Assembly: GCA_947044365.1 (NCBI GenBank)
Contig: OX345640.1
Location: forward strand, 1,071,001 to 1,135,000
From: Petrosia ficiformis
Lineage: Eukaryota; Porifera; Demospongiae; Haplosclerida; Petrosiidae
Reading direction: 5' to 3'
DNA: 64,000 nt
Shown: in pieces, positions 37,401 through 50,904 of the stretch
Layout of the letters: each line of letters begins with the position of its first letter
How positions within the stretch are numbered: the stretch's first letter is position 1
Made by a program: the position numbers and the translations under genes
Notes under the pieces: generated by a model
Seen by the model: only the letters and a program-made list of their open reading frames with translations
The model's database searches: none
What the model was told of the DNA's origin: nothing

Positions 37401-40400
37401 ATAGTGACTGGAATTTCGTATGGTGCAGAGGCCATCTTTGTTATCGACCAAGAGGTAGCTGATTGTAAGAAATATCAACAAATTTATGAGGAACTACGGG
37501 AGAAGGCTACTCAGTTCTGCAAAGCTCTTAATAAACAGTGTTATGTTGACTTACCACAACTACCAGAATCTACTGTTACATATTTTGGGGACATCCCACC
37601 TCAAGAGAAGATTTCCACATTTCAAGATGTAGCAAAGTTTGCTGAGACTCTTCCACAATTGTCTGGAAAAGATAGTCATAATGTTATACCAAAAATAGCA
37701 TATCTCTATCCTTTGAACATGTTAAACAGTGATACATTCCATCGTGATCTTTCTGCAAACACAATCAGCACTGGTCTGGTTGGTCAGATAGAGAATATTG
37801 GGCAGCATCTTCATGACATAGAGATTAGATGCAACAGTCTGATGAATACAGATGTCTTCCAGTACTTTATTGGTATTCAAGAGCAGCTCTTAATGTTCAG
37901 TGATATTCTTTCCAAGTACAAATGTAACTTCTTTGAACAGTTACGTGTTTTGTTACCAAAGATACGTGGAGGACAAGAGGAAGAGCAACAACTAGAGAAA
38001 CTTTGTGAAAAATATCTTATTTCACAACTCAACTGCGAAGTTCTGTCTAGCTGGATAGATGGAAAGGAGTGTGAAGTTAGTTTTGTTGCTAAATGCCTGG
38101 AAGAGCTGCAGCAAGTCCCAGGTAAGATAAATTATTGTATGCTAAGCAATAATGATTAGCTTTGTAGCTTTCTGTAGTAAGACTGCCATTATTATAATTA
38201 TGCTTTTCTTATCATGGATAACATCAATCTATTGTGCATAACAGTGACCCCACAATGACTCAATGTTATCCAATGTTTTTTAAATATATTCAGCCATTAT
38301 CTTCATAGTGCATTAGTATATAGACTAACAATATGTCACACCTATTTTCACAGGGCATAAGAAAGCTTAGAAACATAGTAATTTCATTTTGTAATGTATT
38401 GTAAAGTATAATAAATTGTGCAACATGCATGCTCATTTTAACAAAAAATTAGAATACATTGTCTATCATTACAGGTGTGATAATTGAACTCCAATTAAGT
38501 ACTTCAGTGATTGATTCAATGAAGAGGGTTATTGCTTTTGAGTTCAAGTCAATCAGTGGGAGTGATCACAACCTGACAAAAATGTCTGCACACTTGCAAT
38601 CAAAAGCACAAAGTGCAGAAGATTTTGAAGAGCCAGTACCAACCCCGTGGTACAAAGATGAGGATATCAAGAAAAATGTCATATTAAAGATGAAACAGTT
38701 TTCTAGCTTTGCTGAATCCAATGCTGATAATGAAAGTGTTTATTTCATTGTTACCGATACAAGTGAAGACACAACTATGTGTGGTAAAGGTGTACAGCTA
38801 GTCTCTTATATTAAAGGAGAACCCGACAATCAAGATTTTGAACCACCTTCTTCTCCCTACCAACTCGAACATTCCAGTGTGCAATGCAATACATGTAGTA
38901 TCGAATTGACATGGTCCAAGCCACAGTATGGAAGTACTTCAGTACAGAATTACACTGTGTTTTATTATAGTGAAGATGATACTGCACAAGAATGTAAATC
39001 ACAAACGACAGAAGCTGACGAGGCAGCAGTAGTAATCACTGATCTAGTTCCTAACACAAGCTACATTTTACAAGTACAAGCTAATTGTCCAACTGGAAAA
39101 AGTGAGGCCAGCAAGAATATTAGAGTTAAAGCCACAGATGGAGATAGTCAACAGATGGAAAATTTTCCTCCTCGTCATACAAATCAGTCACTACCAGTAC
39201 ATGGTCTGCAAATACCTACACTTGGACGTCCATTTCTGTTGGGAATGTTATATGATTACTGCAACGATTGTGTACTTCCCGATGTGACCATATGGCATGA
39301 CAACGCACTCAAAGAAGTTAATACTACTTTTTCTGAAGTCATCCCTCAGTTTGATATCATTACTGATGTACTCCCTGCTGAAGCTCTTGGTGTCGAGGGA
39401 AGTTTGAAGCTCAGCTTTTTAGGCGGTTTGGTTAAAGAAAGCGATGTTTCTGGTTCAGCTAAATATCTGTACAACTACAAATCCTCCAGACAACAGGCTC
39501 GAGTAGTTATCCGGTACAAGTACATTTCACATACAAAGACAGTGAACCATGAACAGATACCAAACGATCAGTACTGTACCTTGTCCAAGGAAGATGTTGG
39601 TTCTCATGTTGTGACTGGAATCTTGTATGGTGCAGAGGCCATCTTCATTATCGACCAAGAGGTAGCTGATAGTGAGAAATATCAACAAATTTCTGAGGAA
39701 CTGCAGGAGAAGGCTGTTCAGTTCTGTAAAGCTCTTAACGAACAGTGTGATGTTGACTTACTACAGCTACCAACGATAGAAAAATGCACTGTTACATATT
39801 TTGGAGACATCCAATCTCAAGAGGAGATTTCCACATTAGAAGATGTAGCAACGTTTTGCAAGAAACTATTAGGAAAAGACAATCCTAATGTTGTTCCAAA
39901 ACAAGTATGCCTCTATCCTTTGACCAAAATAAATAGTGGCATGTTTCCTCACCTTGATCTTTGTATATTGAGCACTGGTTTAGTCAGTCAGATAGAGAAT
40001 ATTATAGAGCATCTTCATGACATAGAGATTAGATGCAACAGTCTAAAAAAGACAAATGTCTACAAGTATTTTATTGGTATTCAAGAGCAGCTCTCCAAGT
40101 TTAGTATCCTTGTTTCCAAGTACAAGCCTTATTTTGTAAAACAATTAGCTGTCTTGTTACCGAAAATGCGTGGAGGACAAGAGAAAGAACAAGAACTAGA
40201 AAAAATTTGTAAAGTGTATCTTACTTCACAGTTCAACTGTGAAGTTCTGTCCAGCTGGATAGATGAAAAGGAGTGTGAGATCAATTTTGTTGCTGAATGC
40301 CTAGTAAAACTCAAGCATGTACCAGGTAAGACAAATTGATACATTTTGAAAACATTTTTAGGAATAAGTCTGTGATGTTTTATGCAAATCAATGGAATAG

Positions 40401-43400
40401 TTGTTGATAATAAATTTAAACAATAAAAAGTTTAATACTAATAATTATATTTGTTCTCTATAGGACTGTAATTATGCCCAGTTAATTATCACATTATTAG
40501 TATTGTCGGCATAATGCAAATAACAGTCATTTAAATGAAAATATTTACGATAAACAATGTGTCTATTCCATTATAGGTATAAAACTGGAATTTCCATCAT
40601 TCATTGACCCTACAAAGACAGTTATTGCTTTTGAGTTCAAGGCTATCAATAAGATTGACCAGACTCTAGTGAAAACGTTGCACTCAGAAGTGCAAATCCC
40701 ATGGCACAAAAATGAAGCCATCAAGAAAAACGTCATACTAAAGATGAAGCAGTTCTCTAGCTTTGCTAAATCAAATGTTGGTGATGACAGCATCACCTTT
40801 ATTGTTACTGATACTAGTGAAGACACATGTGGTCGAGATAAAGGTGTACAGATAGTCTCTTATATTAATGGAAAATGTAATGATCAAGATTTTGAACCAC
40901 CTTCTTCTCCCTACCAACTCGAACATTCCAGTATGCAACATGATAGTATCAACTTGACATGGTACAAGCCACAGTATGGAAGTAGTTTAGTAGAGAGTTA
41001 TACTGTCTTCTATCATACTGAAGATGATCTTGCACAAGAATGTAGATCACAGAGGACAAAAGCTGATGAAACAGTAATGGTAATCACTGGTCTTGTTGCT
41101 AACACAAGCTACATTCTCAAAGTACAAGCTAACTGTACAACAGGAAAAAGTGAAGCCTGTGAGAATATTACAATTAAGACTAGAGCACCAATGAGTGAAG
41201 ATAGTGAAGCAGCTCAGCTGTCAACAACTACTTCCAAGGCATTGCCACCTGGTCACCCCAAGGTTGTCAGTAATCTCAGTATAACTCATAACAGTATTGA
41301 GTTGACATGGAAAGAACCAAAGCCTTGTGGTGAGAATATTGAATGCTATATAGTGTCTTGTTTTCGTCAGGATAATGATGACAGTGATGGTGATGGTGAT
41401 GATGAACCACAATGTAAGCCAATTGAGACAAGAAATGATGAGAATACCATTGTGATTCGTGGGCTAGTTGACAACACAAATTATCAGTTCAGTGTTAAAG
41501 CTCAATACAAAACCGGACTCAGTACAAATAGCGAGAAGAGTACAGTTATCAAAACCCAACGACTATTAATAGCACCTGGTCAGCCCAAAGCTGTTAATAA
41601 AACTCATAACAGTATCAAGTTGACATGGGATGAACCAAAGCCTTGTCGTGAGAATGTTGAACGTTATATAGTGTCTTGTTTTTGTCTGGACAGTAGTGAT
41701 GATGATGAAGATGAAAAACCACAATGTAAGCCATATCAGACTATAAATGATGAGAAAGCCATTGTCATTACTGGGCTGGTTGACAACACACATTACAAGT
41801 TCAATGTAAAAGCTCAATACAAAACTGGGATTAGTAAAAATAGCAAGAGTACGGTTATCAAGACCCACCCACTAGTACTAGTAGCAGGTCCACCAGGTAA
41901 ACCATCGGTTGTGAATACAACTAGTAACAGCATTAACCTAAAATGGAATAAACCACAAGAGAATCCTGACAATATGGATGGATACAAAATGCTCTATCAT
42001 TCAAAAGACGATCCTCCTAATTCAGAATGGAAGTCTCAACAAACTAGTGGAGTAGTAGAGGACATTACGATTAGTGGATTAGTACCCGATAAACTATATT
42101 ATTTCAAAGTACAGGCCATGTATAGTGAAATAGCTGGCAAAACAAGTGCTACTACTGAAACTAATACAAAATGTAGATTGCTTAGTCCAGGTAAACCTTC
42201 AACTTCACATGTAACACACAATAGTCTTAAATTGTATTGGAGTGAGCCTAGTAAACTCATTTTTAAAAGTTGTGATACAATAGAGTGTTATAAAGTTCTT
42301 TACAAACCTCTACATGATTCTCATGATACCTGGGTATCCTGCATTGTAGAAGGTACAAAAACAAACACAGAAATTCATGGTTTATCTCCCGCAACGAAGT
42401 ATGTTTTCAAAGTACAAGCTGGATCCTCAGATCATCACTTTGGTAAAGACAGCAAGGAAAGTGATGTCATTATGACGACTCACATCATACCTGGCTGTCC
42501 TGGTAAACCTTACTGTACAAAGACTAGTGATAGCTCTGTTCAGCTCCAGTGGACTAAGCCAAAGGAGCTTGCAGAAACTGTTCAGCACTATGTTGTCTCA
42601 TACCGTAAGGATGACAATGTCTATCAATGGAAAGAATACGATAGGATTACTAAGTCAGAAGAGATACTAGTTACTGAACTCACTCCATGTACTCAATATT
42701 ATTTCAAAGTTCAAGCTGTATCTGAGAATGGATATAGTGATGAAAGTGATGCAAGTGACATAATTCATACTCTGGTTCCAATACCAGGTATACCAGGCCA
42801 GCCTGAGTTAGTATCTGTTACACACAACAGTGTTACTCTGAAATGGACTAAACCTACCCTGTATCCCCAGTATGTTACTAAATACTGTGTGTACTATTCT
42901 TCCCAAGAGGAAGAATGGTCTTTATTCTATGCTACTGAAGTTGAAGATACTGTTAAAGTTACTGGATTATCTCCTAAGACTACTTATCTCTTCAAAGTCC
43001 AAGCTCAAAACAAGAGTGGCACCAGAGGAATGAGTGAGGTTAGTGTTCCTATCTGCACTCCAACACCAATACCAAGTCCACCAGGTCAACCACGAGCTAT
43101 TAATATAAGCCATGACGAGATTACAATAACTTGGACCACACCACAAGAGAATGCTGAACATGTTCAGAATTACACGATTCAATACTTACCACTTCTTGGC
43201 ACAAATTGGTCTACAGCAGTAAACACTGAAAATGCTACGGAGAAATTAATAGTCAGTGGATTAGAACCCAATACAGGCTATATATTCAAAGTGCAAGCTG
43301 AAAGTGTTGATGGACCTAGTAAAGAGAGTAAGACAAGCGATGTGATTCACACTGTAGTCCCAATACCAAGCAAACCAGGTCAGCTTGAAACAGTTTCTGT

Positions 43401-45840
43401 AACACATAACACAGTGGAATTGAAATGGGCTAAACCTGCACATTATGCTGAGTATGTCATAAACTACTGTGTGAGCTATTGTTCTGAAGAACAATCAAAG
43501 CAAACTAAAATTAGTACGGAAGAAGAAATTGTAACAATTTATGGATTGTCTCCCGAGACTGCATATCTTTTCAGAGTTCAAGCTCAAAGCGAAACTGGAG
43601 TTAGTGAGACGAGTGAAGTTAGCATTCGTACCCTACCTCCAAAGCCAAGCCAACCAGGTCAACCACAAGCTGTCAATATAAGCCATGACAAGATTACTAT
43701 AACTTGGGCTAAACCACAAGAATTCGCAGAATACATTTGCAGTTATACAATCAATTACACAAAGAACTCTGGTAAACATGATTGGGCAACACTGAGTACT
43801 CAAATTGCTAAAGAGGTATTGGTGGTTGACAGATTAGAAATCAATACAGATTACATATTCAAAGTACAAGCTGAAAGTAAAAATGGACCTAGTAAAGAGA
43901 GTGAAGTCAGTAATGTCATCAAAACCAGCTGTCCAGTACCTAGTCAACCAGGCAAACCAAAATGTAAAGAAAAGGCTCATGATCGTATTACTTTAGTTTG
44001 GTCCAAACCAAATGAATATTATGAAAATGTTGAATGTTACGAGATATCTTATAGTGACAACAATGCTAGGGTAACAGCTGGTCAAGTGGAGGAGATAGTG
44101 ATTGATGGATTAGATCCACAAAAAGGATACTATTTTAAAGTGAAAGCAAAATCTAAGTTTGGTGAAAGTCAAAATAGTCTTTCCAGTGATCATATTAGTA
44201 CTAATCCTTTACGCCCAGTCATGAAACTTATACCACACTGTAAAAAACTTCAGGACTCTCCAACAGTTTATCATCTCAGTATGACACGTGTAACTGCTAC
44301 AGATGTACAAAAGTATGCTAAGTTTGAAAATGGTAAAGCATCATATCAAATCAAAAACAAAGTGTTGATGATAGTTGGAGCTACTGGTTCTGGTAAGAGT
44401 ACCTTGATCAATGGTATGGTCAACTATCTCCTGGGAGTAGAGTGGGATGATGCGTTTCGTCTTAAACTCATTCACGATAAAGTTGAATCTCAGATCAAAA
44501 GTGTAACAAAATTGATTTCTGCTTACACTTTTCACAAACAAGATGAATTCCCACTACCCTATTCACTAACTATTATTGATACTCCAGGATTTGGAGATAC
44601 TGAGGGTATAGCAAGAGATAAAGAGATAACAAGTCAAATCAAGGAGTTTTTCAATGAACAAATTGATCACTTGGATGGAATTGGGTTTGTTACACAGGGT
44701 GGCCAACCACGTTTGACTCCAATACAGATATATATTTTTAATTCCATCTTTGCCATATTTGGTAAAGATGTGAAGAATAATATCTTTACTATGGTAACCT
44801 TTGCTGATTCTGCTGTTCCACCAGTGATTGCAGCCATTGAACAAGCTGGCATTCCTTGTACTGATTACTTCCAGTTTAATAATTCTGCTCTCTATGCTGA
44901 TAAAAAAGATGCTGGTATATTTGCTAAAATGTTCTGGGATATGGGTGCTACAAGTTTTAATGAGTTTTTTGACAAGTTTGGAAAAAGCAAGTCAGTCAGT
45001 CTAAAGTTGACAAGAGAAGTCCTCGATCAAAGAGAGCAATTAGAAACCAATATTATTGGTCTTCAACAATTAATTCGTGCTGGAATGTCATTGATCGATT
45101 CCCTCAAGCAACAGCAACAGATTTTGAAACAGAATGAATCTAAGATAAAGGCTAACGAAAACTTTGAGTTCGAAGTTGAAGAGGATAAAATAACCAAAAT
45201 TGACCTAAATCCCAAGGAATATGTCACAAATTGCCTTATATGTAATTTCACTTGCCACTTTCCTTGTTACATTCCTGATGATGGAGAAAAATATCACTGT
45301 GCTGCCATGGAATTTCCAAGGAATGGGAATACAACATGCACAGTTTGTGTTGGAAAATGTGCTTGGGATAAACATGTCAATGCTCCATTTCGGTTGGATT
45401 CTGTGAAAACTCTGGTAACAAAATGTTATGAAGACATCAAAAAAGAGTACTATACAGCAGTTGATGGTAAGACAGATGTAGAAATTGTGATTACCAACAT
45501 GGAGACAAAAATCCAACGTCACTTTCAGATAATGTTGCAAAATATTCTGAAAGTACACCATTGTATAAAACGTTTGCATGAGATTGCCTTCAAATGTCAT
45601 CCATGGAGTGATGTAGGATATATTGACCTCCTCATTGAATCAGAGAAACAGGATGGGAAACCTGGCTTTGAAAAACGCGTTCAATATTATCGTGAAGTGA
45701 AAAAAAAAGCAGAACTTATGAGTAAAGCAGAAAAATTGCCACAACAGTTATCACCAGAGGAAGAGAGAGAATGGTGGAAAGAATTTCTATCGCTGGATTC
45801 TGATGAACTAGTTGCTGCATTACCACATGTAAAATTTTAA
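34450..45840 (+). CDS. Gene D: Death - (SNTX-THX-FN3) - (SNTX-THX-11 FN3) - GTPase protein
   Basis: Six exons join in phase: 34450-35510, 35598-35689, 35875-36028, 36977-38121, 38475-40325 and 40577-45840, giving about 3188 aa with no disruption. Residues 1-110 are a Death-like domain related to that of gene E; 115-353 are a helical region I cannot name; 354-435 an acidic linker. SNTX/FAT module 1 spans about 436-817 and THX 1 818-950, then one FN3. SNTX/FAT module 2 is at about 1060-1434 and THX 2 at 1435-1550. Eleven FN3 repeats follow, two with Asp-rich loops, then the P-loop GATGSGKST (44377-44403), DTPGFGD, the eight-Cys/one-His motif and tail. The gene lies just downstream of GUF1 remnant 2. 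A cytosolic innate-immune or death role is inferred from domain families. Confidence 0.88.
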
Positions 45841-46229
45841 TACTACCTCATCATTAATTAGAAATACTACATGTATATGTTCCTTTTCAGGCAGTATAAA
45901 CTAATTATCTATTGTAGGTTGTTGTTTAATAATTACTCATTAGTCTGCTGTTTATTTTTTTTAGTGACAAGTAGGTATTTTGTAGTTTGTATTATGTTAT
46001 GGTATTGTAATTTGAGTTATAACCAGGAGCCCATGAAAACATCTTTGGTTTTTTCATGGGCTCCTGGTTATAATCATTCTGTTGATCTTCGATAATTCAT
46101 TTTTTTGAAATTTAAAACATTATTTTTATTAAATTTTCTCTTATATATAAATGTGGGAAAAACAATAATACTTGCAGTAATCAGATTAATTTAAAATCAA
46201 AATCAATAGGAGGAGTATATCAACGCTTC
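45841..46229. other. 3' flank of gene D, including a hairpin
   Basis: AT-rich non-coding sequence, probably including the 3' UTR. The only structure seen is a perfect inverted repeat at 46017-46073, listed separately. Confidence 0.45.
46017..46073. repeat. Perfect 23-bp inverted repeat, 11-base loop
   Basis: Arms at 46017-46039 and 46051-46073 are exact reverse complements (core ACCAGGAGCCCATGAAAA). It lies about 180 bases past the gene D stop, so it could form an RNA hairpin in the 3' UTR or be a minimal mobile-element remnant. I did not find it in the other gene copies. Confidence 0.85.
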
Positions 46230-46650
46230 CTTCTCAACTGTGACACTTTTTGCTAAATGTTGTGGACAATCAACCTGAAATATGGTATATTATTTCATCC
46301 ATACAATATGGTGGTAACCCACGTCATATCCTCTAAGAACAGCAATATGAAAGGAAAATATTGGATATACTTGTCATGTGATTAGTAAAAGGGTGTGGTC
46401 AGTAACTCACTGATCTTGCTGAAACTTGTTCTAAAGCATTGATACATTTCTAAATGTCAATATAAACCACACCCATTAATTACATACTCACAGTATGAAC
46501 ATTGTCTTTAGTAATGATCATGATAACTGACATTTCATTATTAATCATAGCTGGTGGTCCATGTTTTAATTCTCCACTCAAATATTCCTTCTGAATGAAG
46601 ATATGATAACTCCTTGATAGCTAGATCATGTGACTCATCGGTCATCACAA
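46230..46650 (-). pseudogene. GFPT C-terminal remnant, copy 3
   Basis: Minus-strand counterparts of the same three GFPT pieces as at 18.9-19.4 kb: about 46235-46278, 46408-46446 and 46495-46650. The last-exon copy lacks the usual stop position, and one base is gained within the segment coding H-S-E-G-I-L, so the frame is lost. The element block beginning at 46661 interrupts the neighbouring sequence, and the FHIP part of this remnant resumes at 51507. Confidence 0.75.
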
Positions 46651-47131
46651 CTATATAAGAACAAGTGTATATAGAGAAAAAAACATCCCTATATTTGCTT
46701 TGTGATGACTATGTATTAAGCATTGCTGAGGGCACTAGTGTCTCTACCTTTCTGTGTACTCGAAAACTGGGGCCTGAAGAAGTAAGTGTAAGTCTGATTG
46801 CAGTCTAAATACACAGATCTCTGATGAACTGACTGAAGTACTCCTTCAAGGTTCTAAATGATGACTTCCTCGTGTCTGAAACTCAACAACTTATCACACT
46901 TACTTGTTAATGATTCTTGCATAATATTTATACTGTTTCTCTGCTATATACAGCAGTTATTAGCAGTTTTACATGCTTTCTGAATCTTCCTGGCTAGTCT
47001 GTAGCTCAAACGCGCGTTCTTTTACGCGCCACGCCCGTTAATTGACCGAGCGCTAGCCCACGGTTAACGGTTGTTTCTACTGCACTGGGCACTTAGTCTT
47101 TAATTAAATAATTACGGTATATATCAAATCA

Positions 47132-47443
47132 ATGAAATCATACTTAGCAACCAACCAACATTTTTTCATAGCGTTGCTATGGACGCTCCTCCTTGGTAAT
47201 CATACTCATAGTATAAAAACACATTCCAACTACACATTATACATCTCTAAGGCAACATACATACAACCAGGCATGCATAACTTGTGGTTTGAAGAACTGC
47301 ACATTGTTCCAGCTGCTCCAATGTTTCGAAAGTGTTGCAAGTGGGTCCTGTTTGCAGCCATATACCTCAAACCACAAAGTTTTCACAACTGTAATTCACA
47401 TTGCAGATCAAAGATAGAAGGTAACACCATACATATATACTAA
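47132..47443 (+). other. Open frame upstream of the transposase, uncertain
   Basis: A frame of 103 codons inside the transposon, before the RAG1-like exon. The C-terminal half has several Cys and His residues and could be an upstream exon of the transposase or a second element protein. I recognise no family, and it may be chance. Confidence 0.2.
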
Positions 47444-47505
47444 AATTACATTGCCACTTATTTTATTTAAGCTGCAAATGAACATATCATTAATACAATA
47501 ATAGA

Positions 47506-50500
47506 ATGGAGTTAGATGACCATATGGAGGCCTTGGAAAAGTTATGTCGGGTGTGTGGTGGAAACATCAACAAATACAGAGTCAAATATGTTTGTGAAGA
47601 ACATGCTGACAATCTTAGAATCACATTTCATCTTTCCATCCTGACTGATCAACCAGACGTTCATCCTAGACTGTTCTGTGACTGTTGTTATGCTATGATG
47701 AAGCGTAAAATTACTGCAATGGAAAACAACAAAGTGTACCTTCCATCAATAGATCTCTTTGTATGGGAACAACACACATACACACACACATGCACTACAT
47801 GTAATCAAGTTAAATCAGTTAAGAAAGGAGGAAGACCGAAAAAGGGTAGGAAGAATAGAGGGAAACCACAGCTTGATAGCTGTCATGATCTTATTGCCCA
47901 TACCAAACAAATCTCTCCTGAAGCATTCTATCATATTGATCAGTTTCTCACATACAATATCCCTCTTTCCATTGATTTATCTAAGTATGATATTGAATGC
48001 TCTATCTGTTGCAATCTCTTAAATAGTCCTGTTCAGTTGATCTGTCAACAGCCATTTTTTTTGTGTGCATCGTGTCTCATATGTTGGTTTGAGCCATCAC
48101 AGTCAACACGTTGTCCATCATGTGACAAATATCACTCCCTAACAACAAAAGAAATCACACCGATCAATCCCATGCACCTTAGAGTCTTGGAGAGTGTTGT
48201 AGTTAAGTGCAACTTCAGAGGGACTTGTGGGAAAAGGGTTCGACTGAAAGATCTTTATCGGCATACTAACAACAACTGCTCCCAGTACTATACATCTGAT
48301 CATCAACCTAATACAGTGTCTCTGTCAGATATCCTATCTCAACCAATCACCTCAACAACTTTTGTGACAGAGAAACAAGTAGCTACACATCTTGTGAAGA
48401 GAATGATGATTGATAATCATCTAACACTTCAAACAGGAGGACAGGTATATAGTTTATAAATAATATTCCTATTCATGTTATGTACTGTGTAATACTTAAT
48501 TATAGCCTCTCACCTTTGTCCATATACCATCACCACGTGTATCGTCATGTGATGCCTCATCGAGAACCATCAAGAGAAGATCTTTGGAAATGATGAAAGT
48601 TAGAGCATCTCTAAGTGGTAATTCTGAAAACCAGCAATTTCAGTCCGAAATCAGCCAACTGAATAAGGAGGATAGGCAACAGCTGCTAAAGTCATTAGAT
48701 ATGACTACGGAAGTAAGTACCAACCAGGGCCTAGCTATGAAGGCAGATCTATCAATACCCTGGAACAAATTGAGAACTATGAGAAGGTACCACAGGTGTT
48801 AATTGCATTCCCACTTATATAATATTACAACATAGATGGATGAAGGAGTGGGGGATACAAATTGCAAGTGAGAAAAAGCTTAGAAAAAGAGCAGCAGAAC
48901 TCATAGACAATGACCTCATAGGAGAGACAGCCATGTTCTCTTTTTCGTTGAAGTCTGGAGGTGAAGAAATGAAGTCCTCACCAATTGTGTACATTCCACA
49001 TCTAAAAAATACAAATAATTGATTTACTTGAGAAGAATGACAGGTTATATATATTATAATTACACAGTCAGTGTCACTTATTCTTGTAATTGTAGATTAA
49101 ACAAACTGACCTGGCATAGCGACAGGATTCCTTCCAACGAAATCTGGGTTAAACTTGGAGGTGATAAGGGTGGTTCATCCTTTAAAATGAACTTTCAAAT
49201 CCTAAATGTTGAAAATCCAAATTCTGTTCACAACACCTGTGTTTTTACAGCATTTCAAGCTGTAGATACACTTTTTAATCTCCATGTAGCTCTTGATCGC
49301 TACAGTGAACAGGTTAGAATGGAGGTATGTTTTATGAATATTTTTAACAATTCTCTAAAATTATTATAATTATAAGGGGAAAGATGTTTCGAGTATTTCT
49401 TAGTGGAGACTATGAGTTCCTGTGTAAGATGTATGGAATCTCAGGAGCTTCAGGTATCTTACCCCTTATTGTCTAAATTATCACTATTTGTACATTATAA
49501 ATAAATTATTCAGGGCGGCATTGCTGTTTATGGTGCCTAGCTCCCAGAGAAAAATTTAAAGACAACGAGTCCTTTCCTTTACGATCCCTATCATCAATGG
49601 AATCTGACCATCAAAAATTCCTCCAATCTGGAGGGAACCCAAAAAGCGTAAAATTTTTTAACAATGTTCTACAGAAACCATTTTTCCAAATTCCCCTACT
49701 ACAGGTATAAATACATACATAATTGTTATAATAGCGTAAATGATAGATTAATTATCTTCAAAAGGTTTGTTTACCTGGTCTTCATATCTCACTTGGTCTG
49801 TTCCATCGTGTGTTTACTCTTCTTGAAGACGAATGTCATACATTAGATTTGATGCTGGCAAGCAGAGACATTTCGGTTATTAATGAAACATGCACACCCA
49901 TACCCTTCCAAGAATACAGATCAAAACTGGAACAAAAAAACATCCCTTTTAAATGACAGAGTCACTGCTGAGAACGAGGTAATGGCAGCAGAACAATTTA
50001 TCACTCTACTATCAGTACTTGGTGAAAGTCCACAAATCAAATCTCTTGAAGAAATTGCGTTGTACAACAGGAGACTAATTGCTGAGATAGTAAGTTTAAC
50101 TTGTATAGTAACCTGTATGAAATCAATGCAAAATTATAGGACAAGCGAATACAAGTATTGGAAAAAGATTTAAAACTATTTGCTAGAGAAGAAGGGCCAT
50201 TTGTCCATTGCCTGGATGAGACACTAGCTACATTTAATGTACAACGGCAAGCATACTATTCCGGAACATTTGTTGGAAACCATGTACATAGAACTCTTAA
50301 GGTACAAGACTGTGCATAATTATATTCTAGCATACACGTTACACAACAATCTCTATAGTCTGAAAACATCACTATTCTATGTGAGGCACCTGTACATCTT
50401 GCCAATTCAATATGTCCAACTCTCACCCCTGAATCGCAAAGAATTTGTACCAAATTCTCAAAAAGCATTCAATCTTCTGAGTGAATGTCACTCTTTCTAT

Positions 50501-50904
50501 AACAGTAAAGAAATAGAAGAAGACAATTTACAGAAGTTAGGTAAAACAAAATGTCAATACAAACATAAGTGTTACTATATCCTTTCTTTTTAACAGAAAT
50601 CTCTTTAGTCAACTTCATGAATTACTATCGTAAGGAATTTTCTGATGCATCTGTTACACCAAAGATGCACATGATGGAAAATCATCTTATTCCACAAGTA
50701 CAAAAGTGGAAATTTGCAATGGGATTCCTTGGAGAACAGGGTGCTGAAAGTATCCATGCATCATTTAATTCAATCGAAAGATCGTATGTTTCTATTCCTA
50801 ACAAGGTTGATCGATTGCTTAGAGTTATGCAAGAGCATCTCCTTCGAATTGATCCGGAGAACCGATACTTAGCACCAAAACTACCAAAAAAAAAGCAGTT
50901 GTAA
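47506..50904 (+). pseudogene. Transposase with RAG1-like N-terminal zinc region and DDE-type core (frameshifted)
   Basis: Likely exons: 47506-48444, 48506-48786, 48836-49043, 49096-49324, 49377-49453, 49514-49704, 49765-50089, 50140-50301, 50359-50540 and 50597-50904, roughly 960 aa. Exon 1 has Cys-pair zinc motifs, then a RING-like block (C-S-I-C ... C-P-S-C) and a following C-x(n)-C/H finger, in the order of the RAG1 N-terminal region. The core has G-G-D-K-G-G (about 49163), S-G-D-Y-E-F-L-C (about 49408) and G-E-Q-G-A-E-S-I-H (about 50746), candidates for the D, D and E catalytic residues. Single-base shifts break the frame near 49010, 49935 (A tract) and 50462. It is a decayed copy, or carries sequence errors. 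DNA cut-and-paste is the expected function. Confidence 0.7.

Noticed and set aside
47506..50904. A domesticated RAG1 gene
   Set aside because: It lies between inverted CAC ends with a candidate target duplication and has several frame breaks, so a transposon copy is the simpler reading.
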